The translations under genes were made by a program, and so were the position numbers. The notes below the pieces were generated by a model. It did not search any database. It had not been told where the DNA came from and saw only the letters and a program-made list of their open reading frames with translations. Below, in pieces: positions 13,387 through 21,087 of a stretch of 21,087 nt of DNA; position 1 is the stretch's first letter; each line of letters opens with the position of its first letter. This stretch comes from an uncultured Clostridia bacterium (GTDB lineage: Bacteria; Bacillota; Clostridia; UBA1381), in the NCBI GenBank assembly GCA_910578235.1, contig CAJTPP010000041.1, positions 1,858 through 22,944 on the forward strand, in the 5' to 3' direction.

Positions 13387-15900
13387 ATGGCAGAAACATT
13401 AAAACTGGGTGAAATTTCAAAAAGTTTGAAGATTACAAATAAAGATATAATAGCAAAGCTTGCGCAGTACGGTATTGAAGTTAAAAATTCGTCAAGTATT
13501 ATTGGTGAGGATATTGCGGGATTTATTCTTGATATATATACACAGGCAAACAGTATTACGGAGGAAGAACTTCTTGAAATGCGCGAGACAGCTGTGAATA
13601 AGGCAAAAAAAGCTGATAAAACGGCTGATGTCAAAACGGAGAACGCAGCGGAAGCGGAGGCAAAAGCAGAAGAGTCTCTTAAAGAAGCTGACGAAAGCAA
13701 CAAGAAACCTGAAGTGATGCAGGAAAAGGAAGCTGTAAAGGCAGAAAGTGATCAGGGGATAAAAAAAGCTGTTACTGAGAAGGAAAAAACGAAAAAGACA
13801 GATAATAAACCTGACGGAGACAAACAGGAAAAAGCTAAGAGTGAGAAGCATAAGAAGATTGCTAAAAAGCAGTCGGGTCAGAAAATTGATTTGAGTAATG
13901 TTGATTATTCAAATACTGACGAGGAATATGTTGTAAAGACAGAAGAAAGAAAACGTCATGTTGATACACGTCAGACGATTGTCGAGCTGGATACCATTGA
14001 ATCGCGTGAAAGAATTGAGGATATGGTTTCTGACAATATAAAGATGGATAAAAAGGGCGGAAAGGTTAAAAATAAGAAAGACCGCCGAAACCGTCGAGAG
14101 AAAGAAAAACCGGCTCAGCAAAAGAGAGAAATAAAGGCAAAGGTTATAACTGAAATTGAAATTCCCGAGACAATTACAGTAGGCGAATTTGCGTCAAAGA
14201 TGGGTAAAACAGCCGCTGAAGTTGTGAAGAAGCTTATGATGCTTGGTACAATGGCTACACAAAATCAGTCAATTGATTTTGAAACGGCACAGCTTATAGG
14301 CGATGATTTCGGAATAGAGGTTAAGAGAGAAGTTGTACTTACAAAAGAAGATATACTGATGATTGAAACTGAGCATGAGGACAATGCGGATGATCTTATA
14401 TCTCGTCCGCCGGTTGTCGTTGTCATGGGACACGTTGACCACGGAAAGACTTCTTTGCTTGACGCTATTCGTCATACAAGCGTTACGGATACTGAAGCGG
14501 GAGGCATAACTCAGCATATAGGAGCGTACAGCGTTAAGCTGAAAGACAGAATTATCACATTTCTTGATACTCCGGGACATGAAGCTTTTACAACAATGCG
14601 TGCGCGCGGAGCGCAGGTTACAGACGTTGCCATACTTGTTGTGGCTGCTGACGACGGTATTATGCCCCAGACTATTGAGGCGATCAATCATGCGAAGGCT
14701 GCCGGTGTTACTATTGTTGTCGCAATCAATAAGATAGATAAAGAGGGCGCAAACCCTGACAGAGTAAAACAAATGCTGTTTGAGCATGACCTTGTTCCTG
14801 AGGAATGGGGCGGTGATACTGTTTGTGTTGAGATTTCAGCAAAACAGAAGATTAATATAGACGGACTCCTTGAGATGGTACTGCTTGTCGCAGATATGCA
14901 GGAACTAAAAGCTAATCCTAACCGTGACGCTCAGGGTACAGTCATAGAAGCGGAAATTGACAAGGGACGCGGCCCTGTCGCGACAATATTGGTACAGAAC
15001 GGCACGCTTAATGTTGGTGATTTTGTGATTGCGGGCACGTCTGTCGGCAGGGTGCGAGCTATGATTAATGATAAGGGCAGACGCGTAAAAACTGCCGGCC
15101 CGTCAACTCCTGTTGAGATCCTTGGTCTGTCTGAGGCTCCTTCGGGCGGAGATACCTTTATGGTGGTGGCGAATGAAAAGCTTGCGCGTGATGTGGCCGA
15201 ACAGAGACGGCAGCAGATGCAGGAAACAAAGTTTAATCAGGTAGTCAAGGTGTCGCTTGATAATTTGTTCAGTCAGATTGACGAGGGCAACATGAAGGAG
15301 CTGGCTATCATCGTCAAGGCCGATGTTCAGGGAAGCGTTGAGGCTGTGAAACAGTCGCTTGAAAAACTCTCAAACGATGAGGTAAGAGTAAAAGTAATTC
15401 ATGGCGGCGTCGGAGCTGTAAATGAGTCTGACGTAATGCTTGCAAACGCGTCGAACGCTATTATTGTAGGCTTTAACGTAAGGCCTGACGCTGGCGCTGT
15501 GGCATCTGCCGAACAGCAGGAGGTTGATATAAGACTTTACAGGGTTATTTATCAGGCTATTGAGGAAATAGAAGCCGCAATGAAGGGAATGCTTGATCCT
15601 GAATACAGAGAGGTTGTAACAGGCTATGCCGAAGTTCGTCAGACGTTTAAGGTTTCAAGTGTGGGTACAATAGCAGGCTGTTATGTTACGCAGGGTAAAA
15701 TTCAGCGTAATGCTGAAATTCGTATTGTGCGTAACGGCATAATTATCCATGAGGGACAGATTGATTCTCTGAAACGTTTCAAGGATGACGCCAAGGAAGT
15801 GGCGGAGAATTTCGAGTGCGGTCTCGGTGTCGCAAACTTTAATGATATCAAAGAGGGCGATATAATCGAATGTTTTGTGATGGAAGAAATTGAGAGATAA
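13387..15900 (+). CDS. infB: Translation initiation factor IF-2
   Basis: This 837-residue GTPase brings initiator tRNA to the 30S subunit and promotes subunit joining. A short IF2_N domain (about 1-52) precedes a long Lys/Glu/Ala-rich, low-complexity segment (about 60-245). A second IF2_N-like module follows (about 258-310, TVGEFASKMGKTAAEVVKKL). The G domain has G1 GHVDHGKT (348-355), G3 DTPGH (about 394), G4 NKID (about 448) and a G5-like ISAK. EF-Tu-like domain 2, the IF-2 domain 3 (about 620-720, VKADVQGSVEAVKQSL) and the C-terminal fMet-tRNA-binding C2 domain complete it. The ribosome site is AAAGGGTG about 9 bases upstream. There are 34 bases to the ylxQ stop. Confidence 0.97.
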   Translation: MAETLKLGEISKSLKITNKDIIAKLAQYGIEVKNSSSIIGEDIAGFILDIYTQANSITEEELLEMRETAVNKAKKADKTADVKTENAAEAEAKAEESLKEADESNKKPEVMQEKEAVKAESDQGIKKAVTEKEKTKKTDNKPDGDKQEKAKSEKHKKIAKKQSGQKIDLSNVDYSNTDEEYVVKTEERKRHVDTRQTIVELDTIESRERIEDMVSDNIKMDKKGGKVKNKKDRRNRREKEKPAQQKREIKAKVITEIEIPETITVGEFASKMGKTAAEVVKKLMMLGTMATQNQSIDFETAQLIGDDFGIEVKREVVLTKEDILMIETEHEDNADDLISRPPVVVVMGHVDHGKTSLLDAIRHTSVTDTEAGGITQHIGAYSVKLKDRIITFLDTPGHEAFTTMRARGAQVTDVAILVVAADDGIMPQTIEAINHAKAAGVTIVVAINKIDKEGANPDRVKQMLFEHDLVPEEWGGDTVCVEISAKQKINIDGLLEMVLLVADMQELKANPNRDAQGTVIEAEIDKGRGPVATILVQNGTLNVGDFVIAGTSVGRVRAMINDKGRRVKTAGPSTPVEILGLSEAPSGGDTFMVVANEKLARDVAEQRRQQMQETKFNQVVKVSLDNLFSQIDEGNMKELAIIVKADVQGSVEAVKQSLEKLSNDEVRVKVIHGGVGAVNESDVMLANASNAIIVGFNVRPDAGAVASAEQQEVDIRLYRVIYQAIEEIEAAMKGMLDPEYREVVTGYAEVRQTFKVSSVGTIAGCYVTQGKIQRNAEIRIVRNGIIIHEGQIDSLKRFKDDAKEVAENFECGLGVANFNDIKEGDIIECFVMEEIER

Positions 15901-15993
15901 ATTGTTGTTTGGACTTTAAAGCAAATAAAATGCGGGCATGAATGATGACAGTGCGCATGGCGTATTTGATGTATTGTGTTTAAAGAAAACAAT
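15901..15993 (+). other. Nested inverted-repeat RNA structure in the infB-rbfA gap
   Basis: Four complementary segments nest in order: ATTGTT/AACAAT (15901/15988), CTTTAAA/TTTAAAG (15914/15979), CAAATA/TATTTG (15922/15963) and ATGCG/CGCAT (15930/15954). Together they give about 24 bp of stem with internal loops, filling almost all the 113-base gap. There is no T-tract, so it is not a standard terminator. Confidence 0.6.
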
Positions 15994-16013
15994 AATTTCT
16001 GAAAGGAAAAATC

Positions 16014-16352
16014 ATGGCAAGAATTGACAAAATTAATGAAGAAGTGAAGCGCGAGCTTGCAGGTATTATACGTGAACTTAAAGATTCGCGTATTCCGCTT
16101 ATGACGAGTGTTGTCACTGTTAATGTGACTAATGATCTTCGGTATGCAAAGGCGTATATTTCTGTCATGGGTGATGAGGAAACAAAAAATAAAGCAATGC
16201 AGGGACTAAAAAGCGCGGCCGGATTTATACGTCGGGAAGTAGGAAAAAAGATTAATCTCAGGTATACTCCGGAGTTTATATTTGAGCTTGATCATTCTAT
16301 TGAGCACGGAGCGCATATTGAAGAATTGCTTAATAATATTAGCAGGGATTAA
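16014..16352 (+). CDS. rbfA: 30S ribosome-binding factor RbfA
   Basis: This 112-residue protein has the type-II KH fold of RbfA. The N-terminal RIDKINEEVKRELAGIIREL helix region is followed by VTVNVTNDLRYAKAYISVMG, the interhelical Ala kink region KSAAGFIRREV, and the terminal INLRYTPEFIFELDHSIEHG. RbfA binds near 16S rRNA helix 1 and assists late 30S maturation and cold adaptation. GAAAGGAAAA lies just upstream of the ATG. It follows the structured gap after infB, and a hairpin follows its stop. Confidence 0.95.
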   Translation: MARIDKINEEVKRELAGIIRELKDSRIPLMTSVVTVNVTNDLRYAKAYISVMGDEETKNKAMQGLKSAAGFIRREVGKKINLRYTPEFIFELDHSIEHGAHIEELLNNISRD

Positions 16353-16396
16353 AAGAAAATTCCTCACCCTGTTTCTGAGGTGAGGAAAACTCTTTT
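16351..16396 (+). other. Hairpin between rbfA and nrnA
   Basis: TTCCTCACC (16360-16368) pairs with GGTGAGGAA (16379-16387), and the flanking AAAAGA and TCTTTT (16351/16391) form a second outer stem across an AAA/AAC internal loop. It starts at the rbfA stop. The short T-run is part of the stem, so any termination is probably partial. Confidence 0.7.
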
Positions 16397-16428
16397 AAAA
16401 CAGTATGATGGTCAGGAGGTGACAGCCT

Positions 16429-17388
16429 GTGCGGGAGGTTATCGGTAAAATAAAGAATGCCCATTCTGTGGCGGTATTGCCGCATATACATGAGGATGCC
16501 GACGCGTTGGGGTCGTGTTTTGCTTTTGCGAAAATGCTTCGTAAAATGGGTAAAAAAGCAACAGTTTATGTGAGCGGCAGAATTGAGTCAAGGCTTGATT
16601 TTATGGGAAATGATTATGTTTTGTATGAAAAAAATGAAAAATACAGTCATGATTTGTGCGCGTGTCTCGATTGCGGTGACATTGAGCGTATAAAAGAAAG
16701 AAAGATCATTTTTGACGCGATAGGCAATTCGGTAAATATTGATCACCATATGACAAACACTATGTTTGCTGACGCTAATTATGTGGACGGGACAGCCTCC
16801 GCTACCGGCGAAATACTATTCAGACTGTTTGAAGAAATGAAAGAGCCTATAGACGCTGATATAGCAAAGGATTTATATACTGCTATCTGTTCGGATACCG
16901 GCTGTTTCAAGTACAGTAATACAAAACCCGATACATTAAGAGTGGTTGCGGGACTTATGGAGTATGGTTTTGATCATGCGGAAATAGTAAGACTGCTGTT
17001 TGACAGTGAGTCGTTATCGCAGGCAAAGCTGAAAGCCGAGATTACAGAGAGTATAAAATCTTATGCGGAAGGAAAGATTTCCCTTGTTTATGCTGATGAG
17101 GCAATAGGTGAGAAATATGGTATGAGCAGGGAGGATATACCAAATCTTGTTGAAATACCGAGGCGTATAGAAAATACGGAGATAGCCGTATGTATAAAGA
17201 GAACAGACGACGGTTATCGCGTCAATCTGCGATCCAACGGAGAGGCCGATGTGGCAAAGGCCGCTATACGGCTTGGCGGCGGAGGACATGTTAAAGCGGC
17301 GGGCGCAACAGTTTGCGCGGCTTCGCGCGATGAAGCAGAGAGAATGGTTCTTGCCGCCTGTGAAAACGCGTTAGAGGAAATATCATGA
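16429..17388 (+). CDS. nrnA: DHH/DHHA1 nano-RNase and pAp phosphatase NrnA
   Basis: The start is GTG 16429 (319 residues) because GGAGGTGA at 16415-16422, a full anti-SD match, is 6 bases upstream. The DHH domain shows motif I HIHEDADALGS, motif II LDCGD, motif III NIDHH and IYxD-like ICSDTG. The DHHA1 domain ends with RLGGGGHVKAAGA. NrnA degrades 2-5 nt RNA and dephosphorylates 3'-phosphoadenosine 5'-phosphate. Motif I has HE-D in place of the more usual NPDGD, but the metal-binding Asp residues are present. The stop overlaps the truB ATG by 4 bases, so translation is probably coupled. Confidence 0.92.
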   Translation: MREVIGKIKNAHSVAVLPHIHEDADALGSCFAFAKMLRKMGKKATVYVSGRIESRLDFMGNDYVLYEKNEKYSHDLCACLDCGDIERIKERKIIFDAIGNSVNIDHHMTNTMFADANYVDGTASATGEILFRLFEEMKEPIDADIAKDLYTAICSDTGCFKYSNTKPDTLRVVAGLMEYGFDHAEIVRLLFDSESLSQAKLKAEITESIKSYAEGKISLVYADEAIGEKYGMSREDIPNLVEIPRRIENTEIAVCIKRTDDGYRVNLRSNGEADVAKAAIRLGGGGHVKAAGATVCAASRDEAERMVLAACENALEEIS

Positions 17389-18251
17389 ACGGAATTATAA
17401 TAATAGATAAACCGCCCGGACGCACATCTCATGATATGGTGAATTTTGTGAGAAGGCTAACGGGTATAAAAAAGGTTGGACATACCGGTACGCTTGATCC
17501 GATGGCTACAGGCGTGCTGCCTGTATGTGTTGGATCGGCTACTAAGGTTGCTGATATGCTGACACTTTCAGATAAATGTTACGTTGCGGAACTGGTGCTG
17601 GGCATGACGACTGACACGCAGGACGCGGAAGGAGATGTGCTGACGGAGTGTGCCGTGACGTGCTGTGAGGAAGAAATTCGTGAAGCGGTAGAAAGCTTTG
17701 TCGGTCAGATTGAACAGATACCGCCTATGTATTCGGCAATAAAGCAAAATGGGAAAAAGCTGTACGAGCTTGCGAGAAAGGGTATTGAGGTTGAGCGTAA
17801 AAGCAGAATTGTGACAATACATTCAATTGATATACTGAAAATTCAGAATGAGCGGGTAAGTATCACAGTGCAATGCTCAAAGGGTACATATATAAGAACA
17901 CTTTGCGAGGATATAGGAATAAAATTAAGAGTGGGCGCATATATGAATACCTTGAGGAGAGTGAGTACAGGTCCGTTTACAATAGAAGAAAGTCATACCA
18001 CTGATGAGCTTCTCAGACTGGCGGAGGCAGGACAGCTTGAAAGTGTTCTTATCCCTGTTGACAGAATGTTTGAGGAATATGAGTCTGTCAGTCTTAATCC
18101 AAAGCAGGTGCGAAGCGTTATAAACGGCGTTGCTATGACATATAGAAGAGCCGACGGTTTATACAGGGTTTATGAAGAAAACGGCAGATTTTTATGCATT
18201 GGTAGAATAAGGGATGGAAAGCTGAAATCCGAAAAAGCATTTTGGAATTGA
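17385..18251 (+). CDS. truB: tRNA pseudouridine-55 synthase TruB
   Basis: This 288-residue enzyme makes pseudouridine 55 in the T-loop of tRNAs. It has the catalytic motif GHTGTLDPMATGVLP with Asp38, the YxxxxxLGxxTDTxDxxG segment (VAELVLGMTTDTQDAEG), QIPPMYSAIKQNGKKLYELAR and CSKGTYIRTLCEDIG, all diagnostic of TruB. The C-terminal part after about 230 is PUA-like and modest in size. ATG 17385 overlaps the nrnA stop. ribF begins 19 bases after its stop. Confidence 0.96.
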   Translation: MNGIIIIDKPPGRTSHDMVNFVRRLTGIKKVGHTGTLDPMATGVLPVCVGSATKVADMLTLSDKCYVAELVLGMTTDTQDAEGDVLTECAVTCCEEEIREAVESFVGQIEQIPPMYSAIKQNGKKLYELARKGIEVERKSRIVTIHSIDILKIQNERVSITVQCSKGTYIRTLCEDIGIKLRVGAYMNTLRRVSTGPFTIEESHTTDELLRLAEAGQLESVLIPVDRMFEEYESVSLNPKQVRSVINGVAMTYRRADGLYRVYEENGRFLCIGRIRDGKLKSEKAFWN

Positions 18252-18270
18252 TAATAAGGAGAGAAACACA

Positions 18271-19173
18271 ATGGAGGTAATCCGCGATAGTGTGGGATAT
18301 GACGGCACAGTGGCGGCGCTTGGTAATTTTGACGGACTGCATGTGGCGCACATGACGATTATAAGAAACGCTATAAGGTATGCGTCGGAAAATAATTTAA
18401 AAAGTGGCGTTCTGTTGTTTGATGAAAATACAAAAGGCGTTACTCAGGGCGGAATTGAGCTTATCACGCCAAATGAGGCTAAGCTTGAACTGCTTGAACG
18501 GGAGAAGCTTGATTTTGTGTTTATGGAAAAGTTTGACGCTGATTTTATGCGTAAGACTCCTGAGGAATTTGTCAGATATCTTATAGATAAGCTAAAAATT
18601 AAGGCGGTGTGCGTCGGATATGATTACAGCTTTGGTTATAAGGCAGAGGGAGATGTGAAGCTGCTTAAACACTTTGGTGAAAAGTACGGCTTTGAGGTGT
18701 TTGTAACAGACGCTATAAGTGTTGACGGTATACTGGTTGCCAGCACATATATAAGACAGCTTATAAAATCGGGAGAAATGGAGCAGGCCGAAAAATTTCT
18801 TGGCAGACGCTATTGTATTGAAGGGCGTGTTGTAAGAGGATTTCAGAATGGTACTAAAATGGGTATTCCCACGGCGAATGTAGATTATGACGCTAACATG
18901 GCGCTGCCAAAGGAAGGCGTATACGCCGGGATTACATATGTAGATGGTAAACGCCTGAAAAGTGTTATAAATGTTGGTAAAAATCTTACATTTGAAGCAA
19001 AAAAATTAACGGTGGAAAGTCATATTCTTAATTTTAATGAGGATATTTATGATACATATATACGTGTGAGCTTTGCGAAGCGTCTTAGAGATGTGGTGAA
19101 GTTCAGCGGAGTTGACAGTCTTATAAATCAGATAAGAGCAGATATTGCAACAACATCTGATATGGAGTTATAG
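18271..19173 (+). CDS. ribF: Bifunctional riboflavin kinase/FMN adenylyltransferase RibF
   Basis: This 300-residue enzyme converts riboflavin to FMN and FAD. The N-terminal nucleotidyltransferase domain (1-180) has ALGNFDGLHVAH, VGYDYSFG and ASTYIRQLIKSG. The C-terminal riboflavin kinase domain (about 185-300) has GIPTANVDYD, GVYAGITY and VESHILNF. Two signature positions differ from the usual consensus: the HxGH-type motif reads HVAH, and the usual NPTF reads NLTF. AAGGAGAG at 18256-18263 is 7 bases before the ATG. It is the last gene of the conserved operon, and its stop TAG is the first part of the glmU ribosome site. Confidence 0.93.
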   Translation: MEVIRDSVGYDGTVAALGNFDGLHVAHMTIIRNAIRYASENNLKSGVLLFDENTKGVTQGGIELITPNEAKLELLEREKLDFVFMEKFDADFMRKTPEEFVRYLIDKLKIKAVCVGYDYSFGYKAEGDVKLLKHFGEKYGFEVFVTDAISVDGILVASTYIRQLIKSGEMEQAEKFLGRRYCIEGRVVRGFQNGTKMGIPTANVDYDANMALPKEGVYAGITYVDGKRLKSVINVGKNLTFEAKKLTVESHILNFNEDIYDTYIRVSFAKRLRDVVKFSGVDSLINQIRADIATTSDMEL

Positions 19174-19184
19174 GAGGTAATAAA

Positions 19185-20546
19185 ATGGGATTTACGAGCA
19201 TAATTATGGCGGCCGGAATGGGTACGCGGATGAAATCAAAAATGCCTAAGGTAATACATAAGGTTTGCGGCAAGGAGCTTTGCCGCTGGGTTATAGATGT
19301 TTCGAGAGATGCCGGCGCGGATAAGATATGCACTATTGTCGGACATAAAGCTGATATGGTAAAAGAAATGCTTGGTGATATATGTGAATTTGCATTACAG
19401 GCAGAGCAGAAAGGTACCGGTCATGCCGTTATGCAGGCTATTGATGTGATAAAGTCTGCAAAGAACGAGATTGTTATTTTAAACGGAGATATTCCGCTTG
19501 TGACGGCAGAGTCAATAAAGAATGCGGTTGAGTATCACAGAGCATGCGGTAATCAAGCCACAGTAATCACCGCGGTTATGGATGATGCGACCGGCTATGG
19601 ACGTATAGTGCGCGGGGCAGACGGCGGTGTGAAAAAAATTGTCGAGCATAAAGACGCGAATGAAGAAGAAAAGAAGATTAACGAAATAAATTCAGGAATG
19701 TATGTTTTTGACAGCGGTGAGCTTGTATACGCGCTTTCAAAACTTACTCCGAATAACGCTCAGGGTGAATATTATATTACCGACACGCTTGAAATTTTAC
19801 TTGAAGCGGGAAAAAAGATTGGCGGTTATGCTATATCTGACAATGACGAAATCCGCGGCATTAATGACAGAGTGCAGCTTGACGAGGCTGAACAAATAAT
19901 GCAGAAGCGTATCAATGAAATGCATATGAGAAACGGAGTTACAATTCATAATCCTGAAAGCGTTTTTATAGAGGATGGCGTTGAGATCGGCAGCGATACT
20001 GAAATATGTCAGAATGTTATTGTTAAAAGCGGTACAAAAATCGGATCGGATTGTATAATAGGATCAGGAAGTGTGCTTGACGGAGCTGTAATTCATGATA
20101 GGGTTGATGTGCTTAGCTCCGTTATTATTCAGTCCGAAGTAGGCAGCGGCACTCATGTCGGCCCCTTTGCGTATATCAGACCAAACTGTAAGGTTGGAGA
20201 AGATGTCAAAGTGGGTGATTTTGTTGAGATTAAAAATTCAGAAATTGATGACGGAACAAAGATATCGCATCTCACATATATTGGTGACAGCGATGTCGGA
20301 AAACGCGTGAATTTCGGATGTGGTACTGTCACATGCAATTATGACGGAAAGAAAAAGTACAGAACGACAATAGGAGATGATTGTTTTGTCGGATGTAACA
20401 CAAATTTTGTATCTCCGATTAATGTGGGCGATGGTGCGTATATAGCCGCGGGATCGACGATAACAGAGGATATTCCCGCTAACAGTCTGTCTGTTGCGAG
20501 ATCGCGTCAGGTGAATAAAGAAGACTGGAAGGATAAGAGAAAATAA
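19185..20546 (+). CDS. glmU: Bifunctional GlcN-1-P acetyltransferase / GlcNAc-1-P uridyltransferase GlmU
   Basis: This 453-residue protein has the usual GlmU length and makes UDP-GlcNAc for peptidoglycan and wall polymers. The uridyltransferase domain (1-230) shows IIMAAGMGTRMKSKMPK, QKGTGHAVMQA, LNGDIPLV and EINSGMYVF. A left-handed beta-helix acetyltransferase domain (about 250-440) follows, made of hexapeptide repeats with GPFAYIRPNCKVG, DFVEIKNSEI, HLTYIGDSDVG and GCGTVTCNYDG. AGGAGGT at 19172-19178, overlapping the ribF stop, sits 6 bases before the ATG, so it is probably transcribed with ribF. A terminator-like hairpin follows. Confidence 0.97.
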   Translation: MGFTSIIMAAGMGTRMKSKMPKVIHKVCGKELCRWVIDVSRDAGADKICTIVGHKADMVKEMLGDICEFALQAEQKGTGHAVMQAIDVIKSAKNEIVILNGDIPLVTAESIKNAVEYHRACGNQATVITAVMDDATGYGRIVRGADGGVKKIVEHKDANEEEKKINEINSGMYVFDSGELVYALSKLTPNNAQGEYYITDTLEILLEAGKKIGGYAISDNDEIRGINDRVQLDEAEQIMQKRINEMHMRNGVTIHNPESVFIEDGVEIGSDTEICQNVIVKSGTKIGSDCIIGSGSVLDGAVIHDRVDVLSSVIIQSEVGSGTHVGPFAYIRPNCKVGEDVKVGDFVEIKNSEIDDGTKISHLTYIGDSDVGKRVNFGCGTVTCNYDGKKKYRTTIGDDCFVGCNTNFVSPINVGDGAYIAAGSTITEDIPANSLSVARSRQVNKEDWKDKRK

Positions 20547-20569
20547 ACATGGGAATTATAAATGTTTGG

Positions 20570-20596
20570 GGGCAGATAAAAAAATCTGCCCTTTTT
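20570..20596 (+). terminator. Intrinsic terminator between glmU and pth
   Basis: GGGCAGAT (20570-20577) and ATCTGCCC (20584-20591) form a perfect 8-bp stem with a hexa-A loop, followed by TTTTT. The 3' arm and T-run can alternatively pair with AAAGAGGGCAGA downstream (20603-20616 region), forming a hairpin that on the other strand would itself be a terminator. Confidence 0.78.
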
Positions 20597-20659
20597 GGAC
20601 GTAAAGAGGGCAGAAACCTTTTTACAGATTGTGTTAGCGAAAAGGGGGAGAGTATACCA

Positions 20660-21087
20660 ATGTATATTGTGGCAGGACTTGGAAATCCGGGTAAGCAGTA
20701 TAATATGACGCGTCATAATATAGGATTTCACACAATAGACTATATTGCTGAAAAATACGGAGCAAAACTTACTAAGCTTAAGTTTAAATCAGTGTATGGT
20801 GAAGCGGTAATAGCGGGAGAAAAGATATATCTTGTAAAACCTCAGACATTCATGAATTTAAGCGGTGACGCTATAGCGGAAATGGCTCAGTTTTACAAGG
20901 TGCCGTCTGAGAATATAATTGTAATTAATGACGATATTTCACTTGACACAGGCAGAATACGTGTGCGCGCCAAAGGGAGCGCGGGTGGTCATAACGGACT
21001 GAAATCTATTATTTACAGGCTTAATTCCGATGTGTTTCCGCGTGTAAAAATGGGGGTGGGAGCGCCGGAACATGAGGATTATGATCT
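20660..21087 (+). CDS. pth: Peptidyl-tRNA hydrolase Pth, 3' end outside the window
   Basis: About 142 residues are visible before the window ends. GLGNPGKQYNMTRHNIG near the N-terminus contains catalytic His19 and Asn9. VKPQTFMNLSG, NDDISLD (Asp91/92) and GSAGGHNGLKSI are the other family motifs. Pth releases peptides from prematurely dropped peptidyl-tRNA, which is essential for recycling tRNA. I start at ATG 20660 because GGGGGAGAG at 20644-20652 is at good spacing. The frame is open back to ATG 20549, giving a possible 37-residue N-terminal extension without a good ribosome site. glmU next to pth is a common Firmicutes neighbourhood (often with prs between, absent here). No clear promoter lies after the terminator, so read-through may supply it. 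Confidence 0.95.
   Translation, partial: MYIVAGLGNPGKQYNMTRHNIGFHTIDYIAEKYGAKLTKLKFKSVYGEAVIAGEKIYLVKPQTFMNLSGDAIAEMAQFYKVPSENIIVINDDISLDTGRIRVRAKGSAGGHNGLKSIIYRLNSDVFPRVKMGVGAPEHEDYD

Noticed and set aside
14269..14787. Minus-strand 172-codon frame inside infB
   Set aside because: It lies opposite the IF-2 G domain; no start signals.

Overview
This window looks like a chromosomal segment from an anaerobic, Gram-positive-type bacterium of the class Clostridia. The base composition is moderately AT-rich. Ribosome-binding sites are strong GGAGG types, and promoters have 17-18 bp spacers, mostly with an extended -10 (TGnTATAAT). Surface proteins carry SLH, Big_2 and LCP modules, and the rimP-nusA-ylxR-ylxQ-infB-rbfA-nrnA-truB-ribF gene order is classic for Firmicutes. 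No genus can be assigned from the sequence alone. Every supported gene is on the + strand.

Positions 1-9408 are an accessory, mostly cell-surface region. It opens with the 3' part of a secreted M60-type (gluzincin) metallopeptidase. A signal-peptide protein with three SLH repeats follows, overlapping or abutting it, and the pair ends at a strong terminator. Next come a small isochorismatase-like hydrolase, a secreted subtilase with a Big_2 domain and a Pro/Thr 18-residue repeat, and an Rrf2/IscR-type regulator with three likely Fe-S cysteines. The regulator has a consensus promoter flanked by two dyads that share one half-site. A tRNA-Met(CAT) gene has its own perfect promoter and terminator. 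The region closes with a membrane-anchored YHYH/Big_2 protein followed by a B12-binding-type radical SAM protein.

Positions 9409-11006 hold a LytR-CpsA-Psr (LCP) cell-wall polymer ligase with its own promoter and a long disordered acidic tail.

Positions 11028-19173 are the conserved transcription/translation operon: rimP, nusA, ylxR (rnpM), ylxQ, infB, rbfA, nrnA, truB and ribF. It links ribosome maturation, transcription elongation/antitermination, translation initiation, nano-RNA turnover, tRNA pseudouridylation and flavin synthesis. Some junctions are overlapping, but the rimP leader, nusA-ylxR, infB-rbfA and rbfA-nrnA gaps each contain a recognisable RNA hairpin or nested inverted repeats. 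glmU (UDP-GlcNAc synthesis) follows directly, and pth (peptidyl-tRNA hydrolase) runs off the right edge after a gap with overlapping terminator-like hairpins.

I saw no CRISPR array, insertion sequence, prophage, toxin-antitoxin or defence cassette. The most interesting material is non-coding: dyads at the Rrf2 promoter, structured gaps within the nusA operon, and the glmU-pth junction. The surface-protein pairs in the left half are the other points of interest.
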